Part shown: positions 44,154-53,271 of the stretch, piece by piece
Position numbering within the stretch: position 1 is the stretch's first letter
Layout of the letters: each line of letters starts with the position of its first letter
Translations under genes and position numbers: made by a program
Assembly (NCBI GenBank): GCA_963751335.1
Contig: CAVVUB010000001.1
Coordinates: 558,001 to 622,000, forward strand
Direction: 5' to 3'
DNA: 64,000 bases
DNA from: Bog-473 sp963751335
GTDB taxonomy: Bacteria > Actinomycetota > Acidimicrobiia > Acidimicrobiales > RAAP-2
Notes under the pieces: model-generated
What the model saw: only the letters and a program-made list of their open reading frames with translations
Databases searched by the model: none
What the model was told of the DNA's origin: nothing

Positions 44154-45544
44154 CCAACCGGCTCGCGAGCGGCTCCGCCCGCCTGGACAGCCTCCTTGGT
44201 GGAGGCCTCCTTCTCAATGGGATCAACCTCATCATGGGGCGTCCGGGCTCGGGCAAGACGATCCTTGCGCAGCAGTACCTCTTTCACAACGCCACGGCCG
44301 AGCGTCCGGCGCTCTACCTCTCGACGGTGTCCGAGCCGCTCGAGAAGATCCTTCGCTACGGCCAGTCCCTCAGCTTCTTCGACAAATCCGTTGTCGGGAC
44401 AGGCGTCATCTACGAAGACCTGGGCCAGCTCCTCAACGACGGCGGTCTTTCCGCCGTGCTGGCCAAGATCGTCGAGCTCCTGCGTGAACGGCGTCCCGGG
44501 TTGATGGTGATTGACAGCTTCAAGGCGCTCAGGGCGTATGCGCCTGACGATGGAACCTTTCGACGATTCCTCCATGACTTGGCCGGCCACCTGTCGGCGG
44601 CCCAGACCACATCGTTCTGGGTTGGTGAGTACGACGGCACGGAAGCAACCAAGGCACCTGAATTCGCCGTCGCAGACGCGATCGTCTCGCTCGGCATCGA
44701 GCACACCGCCGACCGAGAATCTCGCGTCTTTCAGGTCCTGAAGCTTCGCGGTTCGGGGTTCGTCTCCGGCAAGCACGCGTATCGGGTCTCCAACCACGGC
44801 ATCGACATCTTCCCGAGGCTCGCCGATCACGATGACGGCGCGGCCTACAATTTCGCACCTGAGCGCATCTCGTCGGGAGTTTCCATCCTGGACGAGATGC
44901 TCGCCGACGGCTACTGGAGGGGAGCCTCAACACTGGTCGCCGGGCCATCGGGAGCAGGAAAGACGCTCATCGCCCTGCATTTCGTATTCTGCGGTGCCGA
45001 GCTCGGGGAGCAGGGCATCTACGCGACCTTCCAAGAGAATCCCATCCAGCTCGAGCGGATCGTGCGGGGATTCTCCTGGTCGCTCGACGAGCCGAAGGTG
45101 GAGGTGATGTTCCGGCCGCCCGTTGACCTCTACCTTGACGAATGGGTCTATGAGTTGCTGGACCTGACTGAGCGGACAGGCGCAAAGCGAATAGCCATCG
45201 ACAGTCTCGGCGACTTGCGTGCGGCCTGCGGCGACGAGATCCGGTTTCGCGAATACATCTATTCGCTCCTGCAGCGCTGTGCTCGGCACAACGTCAGTGT
45301 GATCATGACGCAAGAAGTTCCTGAGCTGTTCGGCATCACCCGTCTGTCTGAGTTCGGGATCTCACACGTGTCCGACAATGTCGTCCTCTTGCAGTTCCTC
45401 CGGGGGAACTCGGAGGTGAAACGAGCGATCACTCTTCTCAAGACTCGAGGCAGCGCACACGATCCTCGAATTCGGCAGTTCGAGATCACGTCGGAGGGAC
45501 TTTCGCTGGGCGATCAATTCCTTCCGGACCAGAGTTTGCGGTAG
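44150..45544 (+). CDS. KaiC-like two-domain ATPase
   Basis: 464 residues with two RecA-like halves, as in KaiC. Walker A is GRPGSGKTILA near 31 and GPSGAGKTLIA near 265; Walker B-type strands are GLMVIDSFKAL and RIAIDSLGDL. The KaiC-family start RLASGSARLDSLLGGG and its repeat RISSGVSILDEMLADG are clear. KaiA and KaiB are absent, so this is a clock-independent KaiC relative, probably an ATP-driven signalling switch. Starts at GTG 44,150. Confidence 0.85.
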   Translation: MTNRLASGSARLDSLLGGGLLLNGINLIMGRPGSGKTILAQQYLFHNATAERPALYLSTVSEPLEKILRYGQSLSFFDKSVVGTGVIYEDLGQLLNDGGLSAVLAKIVELLRERRPGLMVIDSFKALRAYAPDDGTFRRFLHDLAGHLSAAQTTSFWVGEYDGTEATKAPEFAVADAIVSLGIEHTADRESRVFQVLKLRGSGFVSGKHAYRVSNHGIDIFPRLADHDDGAAYNFAPERISSGVSILDEMLADGYWRGASTLVAGPSGAGKTLIALHFVFCGAELGEQGIYATFQENPIQLERIVRGFSWSLDEPKVEVMFRPPVDLYLDEWVYELLDLTERTGAKRIAIDSLGDLRAACGDEIRFREYIYSLLQRCARHNVSVIMTQEVPELFGITRLSEFGISHVSDNVVLLQFLRGNSEVKRAITLLKTRGSAHDPRIRQFEITSEGLSLGDQFLPDQSLR

Positions 45545-45593
45545 AAGCGGTTACCCCAACTCGGCGCGGACCGCACTTCAGGCCTTGCAGGCC

Positions 45594-46382
45594 TCACACC
45601 TCGCGAGACGGTTCTCCATGCTCGGCATTGGGGAGGCCGCGTCTCCAATACGCCTTGCCAGAGATCTGATTCTCCGCGAACCCACGCTCAGCCAGGCTTT
45701 GTTGAACGGTCCTCACCACTCGCGCCTCCCCTGCAATATACGCATGTCCGATGCCGATCGGCAGCACGACATTGGTCAGCGCTTCGAGGAGTAGCGAACT
45801 TTCGCCCGGCACCGAATGGTCCAGACGGTAGAGCCAATGCAGTTCCACCCGCCGCCCCTGGCTCACGTCCGGTTCCAGCTGATCGGCAGGAGTATCTATC
45901 TCGATCACTGCGATCGCCGTAGATGCGGATGGGAGGGCTTCTACCATTGCCAACACGCCTGGCATCCCGGTCTCGTCGGCGACAAAGAGATGCCAGTCGG
46001 CATCTGAGCGCAATGTGACCTTGCCACGTGGACCAATGGCGTCGATTCGATCACCGATTCTGGCTTCGCGTATCCAATCGGTTCCCGGGCCTGCAGCACG
46101 GAGTGAGACATCGATGGTGACAGTCCCTCTTACTACATCGAATGAGCGGATCGTGTAGCGGCGGTTCACCACTCTCTTCTCTGCCAGCGGTATCCGGAAC
46201 ATCAGGTCCTGTCCCGCCGCGTGGCGAAGGCCCTCAAGTCCAGGAGCGGTGAGGACCATCCGATGCAGATTGGATGAGAGTGGCCCAGTGTCCACCACCT
46301 CCATATGCCACAGCGTGGCGTCAGCCAAGGGGCCTCCGGCGACGCCGACCATCTCAAGCATTCGATCAGGAGACATGGACAT
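45594..46382 (-). CDS. siderophore-interacting (SIP) FAD/NAD(P) reductase
   Basis: 262 residues. The FAD domain has RRYTIRSFDVVRGTVTIDV near 95 (R-x-Y-T-x-R), then GDRIDAIGPRGKV. The C-terminal SIP domain reads WHLFVADETGMPGVLAMVE and HAYIAGEARVVRTVQQSL, with KAYWRRG near the end. Such enzymes reduce ferric siderophores in the cytoplasm. Start 46,382 or 46,376; the longer frame is rejected. No siderophore genes are adjacent. Confidence 0.85.
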   Translation of the reverse strand: MSMSPDRMLEMVGVAGGPLADATLWHMEVVDTGPLSSNLHRMVLTAPGLEGLRHAAGQDLMFRIPLAEKRVVNRRYTIRSFDVVRGTVTIDVSLRAAGPGTDWIREARIGDRIDAIGPRGKVTLRSDADWHLFVADETGMPGVLAMVEALPSASTAIAVIEIDTPADQLEPDVSQGRRVELHWLYRLDHSVPGESSLLLEALTNVVLPIGIGHAYIAGEARVVRTVQQSLAERGFAENQISGKAYWRRGLPNAEHGEPSREV

Positions 46383-46555
46383 CGGTCTACCAGGAGACGC
46401 TCCGATTTGCGGCTTGGCTCTTCCTAGACGCTCGCCGGTCCATCTCATCCCCCTCTTCCGTGCGGGCTTCGGTCCTATTGGAAACCCGGGGTAATCGTCG
46501 TGCGACGAATGGGTTTTGGCGCCGATTTGCGCAGGCCGGGCGGTACGTTCGCACC

Positions 46556-46830
46556 ATGCCCGAACCCCGAGCAATGCCACCCTTCACCGAACACCACGAG
46601 GAATGGTCGGTGCACCTCAGAGGCAACGTCGTAGGTCGCCGCACCCTGTTCAAGGGGGCTATCAGTGGAGTGACCGTCGATGCCCTGATCGGCACCCGAG
46701 CTCGGTCCGATCCGGGCATCGCTTCTACCACCACCGGCCTCGGGACGGTCGCCGGCGGGTTCCTGGTGAACGTCGGCACCTCTCGTTCGGAGACGATCCG
46801 ACAACGGAGATGTGGGTGGGAGGTCAGCTA
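46556..46830 (+). pseudogene. N-terminal remnant of a Tat-exported phosphatase
   Basis: The frame starts MPEPRAMPPFTEHHEEW and holds a twin-arginine-like motif GRRTLFKGAI. It then shifts to RRHLSFGDDPTTEMWVGGQL, resembling the start of purple-acid-type metallophosphatases. Similarity ends near 46,830, and the convergent patatin gene begins at 46,916. No catalytic part remains. A short truncated fragment; family assignment is tentative. Confidence 0.35.
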
Positions 46831-46915
46831 CGGGACCGCGGCACGCGAAGGCACGGACGGCCGCCAAGCAACTCGGAACACTCTGTCGAAAGCTCGGCCT
46901 GGGTCCACCGTCATC

Positions 46916-49900
46916 TCACGAAGAGGTCTCGGCTGTCGCATTCTGGACCTCTTCTCCGGATGGCCCCGACTCACTCGGCTCCGACGTGTTGAGGGCTTTC
47001 ATCGTTGCGACGGCCTGCTTGCCGAGGTACACGCCCAGTCGTTTGTACGCATCGAAGCGGTTGCAGTCGAACCACTGGTCGGCTGTCCCGTCATTTGGAA
47101 AGCCGGAATTGTCCTGGGTGTACTCGAGAATGTCGTACGGAAGATCTGGCGTCAGATCCGCTTGCGCGAAGATCAAACGGCCCGATGATTTCTCCGTGGT
47201 CCCCGTTTTCGGGTAGCAAATGGTCCCGGTTATCACGGCGGACTGCGAGAGCCGGGGGTTGAGTCCAGAAAACGCGTCCGCCGGATCGAACCCCTTCCCA
47301 CTGCCAGGAACCAGGTCCTCCCAACGATCGAGCGTGATCTCCACTCCAAGTTCTTCACGGGCGAGCATCAACGCGCCGGCCAGCGTGTCAGCCATCGGTT
47401 TGGTCGCGCCGCTCGCATCGAAGCAGTACACCAGTTCTGGTCTGTGCCGCAAGGTCTCGACGAGTCCGAGGTTCTCATAGTGCCCGCCGTCGGTGCACAA
47501 AAGGAGTCGGCTGTGATCCGAATGAATCCCCAGGATCTCCCGGGCGAAATACGAAAGACCTCTGATCCTGGGCAGATCGGGCACGGTCCAATCGTCAGGG
47601 TTGGCGCATTTGAGAGCAAGGAAGCGGGGGTTCGGCAGCCACGCACCGAGCCGAACGTTGGTCAGGGCCAGAAACACCTCGTAATCACGGGTCGAGGCGC
47701 CCATGGCCGACGCGATGGCAGCCCCAGAGATGGCAACAGCCGCTTCCACGGTGAGGTCTTTGCGGATGGCGTTGCTGACGAGTTCTTCGAGGACGTCGGT
47801 CCGGACCCACCCCACCTGGGGTCCGCCCACATGGTCAGCCCCTAACGCATACGAGACGGACGGACGCCCCGGAGGGGTGCGCGCCTGCCCGGAGAGATTG
47901 GCGGATGCCGCAAAGGTCACCGCGGGCCACCACGAGAGTCTGCCATCACGGGTACCCGAGCGTCTGGAACCATAGCGACTCAGATCAGTTGGCTCGTCGT
48001 AGGAATACGGGACTGCTTCAGCGATCCCTTCTTCGCTCGGCTGCCCGGTTGGATCGATCGTCTGGCGCCGGACGGCAAATGCACTTGCCAACCGGCGCCG
48101 GTAGAAGGGGTGAAGGCTCATTGAGGTCTGGTCGAGAAATATGGCCAGGAACAGCAGAGGGCCGACCACCAGAAACGCCCACCACGAGTCATCGAGCCCA
48201 CTCGTGGCGACCCAACTGGCAATGACCAGTCCCGTGACGAAGAGGGCCAACAGGGCGAACCAGATGATGAACCTCTGCACCAGGCTGTTGGGAAAGACGC
48301 CGGCCATGGCCGATTCGCCTTTCTTCACGTCAGACAGCGCCGTGGAGACGATCTGCCTCTTGCGCCAGAGCGCGGCGGCCAGCACGGCGATATACGACAG
48401 GGTCACGGAGACGCTGGTTACGGCCACCATCGGTTTGGACGAGATCCCGAGGTGCCAGGTGAGCCACGAGCTCACCCAGACCACCGCAGGGATCACGACA
48501 CCGACGACCGCGAGCAGAAGGGCGGCGATGGCAATCCCCGCCGTGAAGCGAGCCATGACGGCCGGACGGGATCCCCGCAGTGACCACCAGACCAGCTCAG
48601 CCACATAGACGAGCACCACGAGTCCGAACATCGCAGCGATGCCGAGCGTGACGCCCCACGGAACGGCGGGGAAGCCGGGCGCGTTGGAGTCCGCACCGGC
48701 GAGCAATCGAGTGTGCAGGGCGGTTTGCAGGCCACCGGAGACGATCGGAATGTTCCGGTAGAAGAACCCGATGGCCAAACCGATGGTGGCAATCGCCAGC
48801 CCGATAATCAGAAGCGAGGTGAGCAGATTGCGCAGGAGGACACCGAGGGCCGCAAGCCACTGCCCTGGCCCATCAGAGAGATAGCTGCTGTGACGTCGGA
48901 GATGATCCTCCTCGGGGGATCCCGAAGAGAAGACGTCCTCTGGTTGGGCCTCACCGCGTCCGGGGTTTCCTCCACTGTCGTTTGTGAGCGCGAGCTGAAT
49001 GCCGCCGTTGACATAGCCCCCACCCGAAACAGAGACGATCCGATCGATCTCGTCAAACCCGTCCAATTCGGTCCGCATCGATTGCAACGCACCGAGAGCG
49101 ACCGAGGCCGATCGGATGCCACCGCCTGAGAGGCAGATCGCCGTGACCCCCGATGGGCCGTGAGGTGACTGGCTGTCCTGGGTGAAGTGCACAGGGGCAG
49201 AGCTTCGGTTGTCCTCACTCCACCATTTGCGTCCAATTGAGGTGTCCAGTCTGATCTTGCGCTGCAGACCCCAGTTCTCCGACGCGGACTCCTTGAGTCC
49301 AGCAGATTCAAGCGGTGGCGGCGGGATGATCCAAGGGTCTTCCTCGCTGTCCGGGAAATTTTCCTTGGCCTTCTTCCACCGCTCGAGGAAGCCGCGGTGC
49401 GTGGCGAGCCGCGAGAACGCGTTCCACAACGCGAGAAGTCCGATCGGTATTGCGACCAAGAGGGCCGTGAATTTGATGAACGAGGCCGCTGCGGTGATCC
49501 GGAAGATCCAATCGCCCGTCATGGGGCTCGACCTGAGCGCGACGAGGAGGAGCACGTCGTGCAGGACGTTGGCCAGCGCAGCCACGACAACCGCGAAGTA
49601 TCCGACGAGCGCCCATCGGAGAAGTCCCTTCGTCCAGAAGACCTTGCGCCCCAGGTAGCACGCCAGCAAGATGCCGCCGGTGTACCCGACGATGAGAGCG
49701 AAGTCCCAATAGAGACCTGTCCGATACGCCCCCGCCAGATGACCCACGACCCCGTTTGCGGTGCTCGCGGAGCCGGCCCACTGGAGCGTGACGAGGTAGA
49801 CGTGGCTGGGCACACCGAGGGCGAAGGCCGTGATGCCGCCGACAACGAGAATCAGCGACAACACGAGACATGCGATGCCCCGACCCTTGGAAAAGCGTTC

Positions 49901-49918
49901 TTGACCCGACCCCGCCAT
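46916..49918 (-). CDS. giant membrane patatin-like phospholipase
   Basis: 1,000 residues. Four N-terminal membrane helices are followed by a linker, then a patatin core split by a membrane block. The oxyanion loop is ICLSGGGIRSASVALGAL near 264, the nucleophile region is IVSVSGGGYVNGG near 296, about five helices lie between 350 and 600, and the catalytic Asp is in LCTDGGHYENLGLVE near 809. It would hydrolyse lipids at the membrane. The dyad residues lie 500 residues apart, unlike small patatins. No ligand or operon partner. Confidence 0.8.
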   Translation of the reverse strand: MAGSGQERFSKGRGIACLVLSLILVVGGITAFALGVPSHVYLVTLQWAGSASTANGVVGHLAGAYRTGLYWDFALIVGYTGGILLACYLGRKVFWTKGLLRWALVGYFAVVVAALANVLHDVLLLVALRSSPMTGDWIFRITAAASFIKFTALLVAIPIGLLALWNAFSRLATHRGFLERWKKAKENFPDSEEDPWIIPPPPLESAGLKESASENWGLQRKIRLDTSIGRKWWSEDNRSSAPVHFTQDSQSPHGPSGVTAICLSGGGIRSASVALGALQSMRTELDGFDEIDRIVSVSGGGYVNGGIQLALTNDSGGNPGRGEAQPEDVFSSGSPEEDHLRRHSSYLSDGPGQWLAALGVLLRNLLTSLLIIGLAIATIGLAIGFFYRNIPIVSGGLQTALHTRLLAGADSNAPGFPAVPWGVTLGIAAMFGLVVLVYVAELVWWSLRGSRPAVMARFTAGIAIAALLLAVVGVVIPAVVWVSSWLTWHLGISSKPMVAVTSVSVTLSYIAVLAAALWRKRQIVSTALSDVKKGESAMAGVFPNSLVQRFIIWFALLALFVTGLVIASWVATSGLDDSWWAFLVVGPLLFLAIFLDQTSMSLHPFYRRRLASAFAVRRQTIDPTGQPSEEGIAEAVPYSYDEPTDLSRYGSRRSGTRDGRLSWWPAVTFAASANLSGQARTPPGRPSVSYALGADHVGGPQVGWVRTDVLEELVSNAIRKDLTVEAAVAISGAAIASAMGASTRDYEVFLALTNVRLGAWLPNPRFLALKCANPDDWTVPDLPRIRGLSYFAREILGIHSDHSRLLLCTDGGHYENLGLVETLRHRPELVYCFDASGATKPMADTLAGALMLAREELGVEITLDRWEDLVPGSGKGFDPADAFSGLNPRLSQSAVITGTICYPKTGTTEKSSGRLIFAQADLTPDLPYDILEYTQDNSGFPNDGTADQWFDCNRFDAYKRLGVYLGKQAVATMKALNTSEPSESGPSGEEVQNATAETSS

Positions 49919-50102
49919 ATCTGGCCCTCCGAGACGCTCGTTCGGAATTCAGCTGCAGCAGCCTTACACGGGGGTCGGTGGGGATCAACCGATTTCGGTC
50001 ACGAGCTCCTGAGACAAAAGTCGAGGGAGGACGGACCGAGGAACGACCTGAACACCGACTCGAAAGGCGCCCCGTTCAGGAGTCCACGATCCCGCCGAGC
50101 GA

Positions 50103-50846
50103 TCAGGCGTTCTTGAGATCGGCTTGAAGCGTCGTCAGGCTGATACCGCGCGCGTCGCCGCCGCGGGCGACGAACTCCTGGGAGATGGTGGCCCAGGCCT
50201 CGTCGGCGTACTGGGCCCACCACTGGTAGGTGATGCCGACGATGGCACCCCACGTCACCGCGTAGAGGTGATCGGCATCGTAGGCGACGAGAACGATGCA
50301 GTGGCCGCCCTCGATCTGCTGGTCGGCCTTGGTTTCGGTCAGCTGCCACACGCCGGTGCCCTGCTGGTTGAACTGGCTCTCGGCCGGCTCAGGCAGGTTC
50401 ACGCCGCAGTACGCCGCTCCGAACCAATCGATGCACTGCTGTAGCTCGGTTGTATTCGTCGCATGCACGGGGGCATAGGCGGCGAGCTTGTTGCCGAACA
50501 TTCCGACGTTTTGCCATGACGCGAGCACCTTGCTCATCACCAGGCCGCTGTCTGGGCCGCCGGTCAGCCCGAAGTACTCGTGCTCGACCGCCGTGAGGGA
50601 TGGCGCGGTGTATGGCGCGGAGCAGATGGCGGAGTCGGCCATGATGAGGTGGTCGGCGCCGGCGATCGTGCAATCGCCCCACTGGTCATTGCCCAACATG
50701 CCCCAGGCCGTTTTGGCGTTTCCCACGATCGACGGGACCTCAACCGAAGCTGCCGGGGGTGGCAGCGGCTTCGTGGCGTACGTCACGAGATCGGGCACAG
50801 GCGGGGGTCGGTGATCGTGGATCCGACCCAACTTGAATTGATTCAT
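50103..50846 (-). CDS. papain-fold-like protein, possible cysteine peptidase
   Basis: 247 residues without a signal peptide. WGDCTIAGADHLIMAD near 55 offers a Cys nucleophile, GGHCIVLVAYDADHLYAVTWG near 180 a His, and the TWG strand the usual third position. This order (Cys, then His about 120 residues later) fits a papain-like fold. The family is uncharacterised as far as I know. ATG 50,846 has GAGGAGGAC upstream. Confidence 0.55.
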   Translation of the reverse strand: MNQFKLGRIHDHRPPPVPDLVTYATKPLPPPAASVEVPSIVGNAKTAWGMLGNDQWGDCTIAGADHLIMADSAICSAPYTAPSLTAVEHEYFGLTGGPDSGLVMSKVLASWQNVGMFGNKLAAYAPVHATNTTELQQCIDWFGAAYCGVNLPEPAESQFNQQGTGVWQLTETKADQQIEGGHCIVLVAYDADHLYAVTWGAIVGITYQWWAQYADEAWATISQEFVARGGDARGISLTTLQADLKNA

Positions 50847-51125
50847 GACTCGTGTCCTCCTCGGATCATTCGGAACATCTTGAACGAGCACCCGCCGTGG
50901 TTAAGACATTTGGAAATGGTGACAACGAGCGCCTGTGGTATTCGCAAAATACAGGCTTCAGGCCACGTTTACGGCATTCGACCGTGCAAGCCACCTCTTC
51001 GAAGATCGACTGGTTGCTTTAGTATTGACCATCCTCTTCCGCTTGTCGACCGCCAAACGATTCGGTGATCCACACGACGGCAGTCCCGATGGTGAGAAGT
51101 CAAGACACCGACGGACGGGAACGAG

Positions 51126-51216
51126 AACGACACGCACCGTCGACAGGCACAGTCGACACCCACGGTCGACACGCACGGTCGACACCCGGCCTCGATACGC
51201 ACGGTCGACATCAGAG
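51126..51216. repeat. 13-bp tandem repeat array
   Basis: Seven units of a 13-base repeat, consensus GTCGACACGCACG, begin at 51,126, 51,139, 51,152, 51,165, 51,178, 51,191 and 51,204. GTCGAC is exact in five, degenerate in the first and sixth. The array fills part of the 50,847-51,232 intergenic region, just past the 3' end of the PhnZ-like gene and upstream of the papain-like gene. The rest of that region shows no gene. Confidence 0.85.
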
Positions 51217-51232
51217 CTGGCGTCGTCGCCGG

Positions 51233-51799
51233 CTATCCCCCTCGTTCGGCCCGATCCGAGAGTGCGTGCAGCCGCGGGACCCACCACTCCAGCGGGCGCA
51301 CCACCAGCCCCTCGGCCTTGCCGTGGTCGTCGGCCCGCCGCAGCGTCACCGCGTCAGCGGCCAGGGCCAACCGGGCGAACGCGTCGGCCTCCGCCGCCCC
51401 GAGCATCCCGCCCTGCCGGCGCAGCGAGACGACCGAATCGGCACTCAGTTCGCCGTCGTAGTCGGCCTCGACCCCGACGAGATACCGCTTGGCCTCCACG
51501 TGCAGGCCCACGATCCCGGCCACCCGCGCCCCCAGGGCCCGGCGCACCGCGTCGGCGCCGTCGACGGCATGTGCCTCGTCGCTGCCGCCCGGTAGAAGGT
51601 GGCCGACGTCGTGTACCAGCCCGGCCACCGCCAGCTCGATGTCGTCGGGGTGCGAGCGCTCGAGCAGCGCCGCGGTCTGCAGCGCGTGGTCGAGCTGGCT
51701 GAGCGGCACCTGCGGGCTGAGCTGGCGGCTCGGACCGACCGTGGCCAGCAGGTCGAGCAGCTCGTCCACGCGGAGCTCGTGGCCCGGGGCGGTGTGCAT
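51233..51799 (-). CDS. HD-domain oxygenase, PhnZ/TmpB-like
   Basis: 188 residues. Ligand motifs run LSQLDHALQTAALLE, LVHDVGHLLPGG (H-D), DEAHAVDGADAVRRALG and GLHVEAKRYLVGV, closely following the diiron organophosphonate oxygenases PhnZ and TmpB. A C-P bond-cleaving or related oxygenase role is likely, though no phosphonate transport or dioxygenase partner is next to it. It diverges from the sulfotransferase gene, 37 bp away. Confidence 0.75.
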   Translation of the reverse strand: MHTAPGHELRVDELLDLLATVGPSRQLSPQVPLSQLDHALQTAALLERSHPDDIELAVAGLVHDVGHLLPGGSDEAHAVDGADAVRRALGARVAGIVGLHVEAKRYLVGVEADYDGELSADSVVSLRRQGGMLGAAEADAFARLALAADAVTLRRADDHGKAEGLVVRPLEWWVPRLHALSDRAERGG

Positions 51800-51836
51800 C
51801 CCGCCATTCTCCCTCGTGCCGCTACCGTGGCCGACC

Positions 51837-53066
51837 GTGCCCTGGACCGCCCCGCCCCGCAGTCCCTGGATGGAGAAGATGGTCGCCCTCGGGCGCGGCC
51901 TCGGCGACGACGGGCGCTCGATGATCTCCCTCGACCCCGAAGCGCTCACGGCGGCCGCCCGGGCCACCACCGGGCTCGACGACTTCGGCGATTCTTGGTG
52001 GCAGGAGCCCTTCGCGCGCCTGTGCGCCTCGCTCGACGACGAGGCCAACCTGCATCTGCCCGGCCGCCTCCGGATCCGCGGCGAGCTCCAGCTGATTCTG
52101 CAGAACCGTCTGCGCATCGTCGACCTGTGGGTCCGCGAGCCCCAGGTGCTCGAGCAACCCGTGCCGGCGCCGATCGTGGTCACCGGCCTCAGCCGCTCGG
52201 GCACGACCTTCTTGCACGAGTTGCTGGCCTGCGACCCCGACAACCGGCCACCCCTCCTCTGGGAGCTGTTGCACACCGTCCCTTACGACGAGGCCTCGGG
52301 CGACCTGTGCGACGCCGAGATCAGGTTGATGGACGAGATGGTCCCCTCGTTCACCGCCATGCACGAGAACGGCGGCCGCCTCCCGACCGAGTGCATCTTC
52401 GCCTTCGCCCACCAGTTCTCGACCGACATGTACACCGGGACCGTCAATGTGCCCGGGTACACGGTCTGGAGAAGCGGGGTCGACCAGGCCCCGATCTACG
52501 ATTGGCACAGGCGCCATCTGCAGACGCTGCAGTGGGTAGCCGAGCGGCCGACGACGCGGTGGGTCGTCAAGGCGCCCTCCCATCTCTCTGCTCTGCCTCT
52601 TCTCTTTGCGACCTACCCGGACGCCCGGGTCGTCATCACCCACCGCGACCCGCTGCGTGTCGTCGGGTCGCTGGCCGACCTCATGGCCACGCTCCACTTC
52701 ATGCATTCGGACCAGGTCGACCACGCGGTCCTGGTCGAGTTCATGACCATGGGCCTCGAGCTGCAGATGGACTCGGTCACCGCCGAACGCGACGCCGGCG
52801 CCATACCCAACGACCAGATCACCGACGTCGTCTACCGGGACCTGATCACCGACCCTCTGTCTGTGATCGAGCAGCTCTACACCGGCTGGGGCCTCGCGCT
52901 GAGCGAGGAGTTCCGGGGCCGCCTCGAGGCCTACCTGGCGGCGCGCCACGACACCCGGGCCCTCGGCCACGACTACTCCTTCGCCGACACCGGGCTCGAC
53001 CTGGCCACCCACCGGGCGCTGGTCGCGCCCTACCAGCAACGTTTCGGGGTGCCCTCCGAGGTCTGA
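51837..53066 (+). CDS. sulfotransferase family protein
   Basis: 409 residues. The PAPS 5'-phosphosulfate loop is VVTGLSRSGTTFLHELLA near 118, and the 3'-phosphate motif is ARVVITHRDPLRVVGSLADL near 262. The N-terminal LDPEALTAAARATTGLDDFG matches the actinobacterial sulfotransferase group that modifies lipids, sugars or sterols. GTG 51,837 is proposed; ATG 51,870 is possible. The 53,067-53,271 tail region shows no gene. Confidence 0.85.
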   Translation: MPWTAPPRSPWMEKMVALGRGLGDDGRSMISLDPEALTAAARATTGLDDFGDSWWQEPFARLCASLDDEANLHLPGRLRIRGELQLILQNRLRIVDLWVREPQVLEQPVPAPIVVTGLSRSGTTFLHELLACDPDNRPPLLWELLHTVPYDEASGDLCDAEIRLMDEMVPSFTAMHENGGRLPTECIFAFAHQFSTDMYTGTVNVPGYTVWRSGVDQAPIYDWHRRHLQTLQWVAERPTTRWVVKAPSHLSALPLLFATYPDARVVITHRDPLRVVGSLADLMATLHFMHSDQVDHAVLVEFMTMGLELQMDSVTAERDAGAIPNDQITDVVYRDLITDPLSVIEQLYTGWGLALSEEFRGRLEAYLAARHDTRALGHDYSFADTGLDLATHRALVAPYQQRFGVPSEV

Positions 53067-53271
53067 TCGTCGATCGGCTCCCCCCGGATGAAGGAGATCA
53101 CCGAGCCCAAGGGGTACCCGAGGATGCTCGTGGCGACGAGGTCTGGAGCGAGGGACGATGACTCCGTGTCCCTACGGACGGGCAGACACGGGAGACCGAG
53201 ACAGCGGAACACGCTTCAGGTGCTCACGCGGCCACGGCACCGGCGGCGCCGACTCAGACCGAGATCCGGGT

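Noticed and set aside
51065..51702. Plus-strand Arg/Thr/Asp-rich frames over the 13-bp array
   Set aside because: The apparent repeats in protein come from the DNA repeat; frames run antisense through the PhnZ-like gene.
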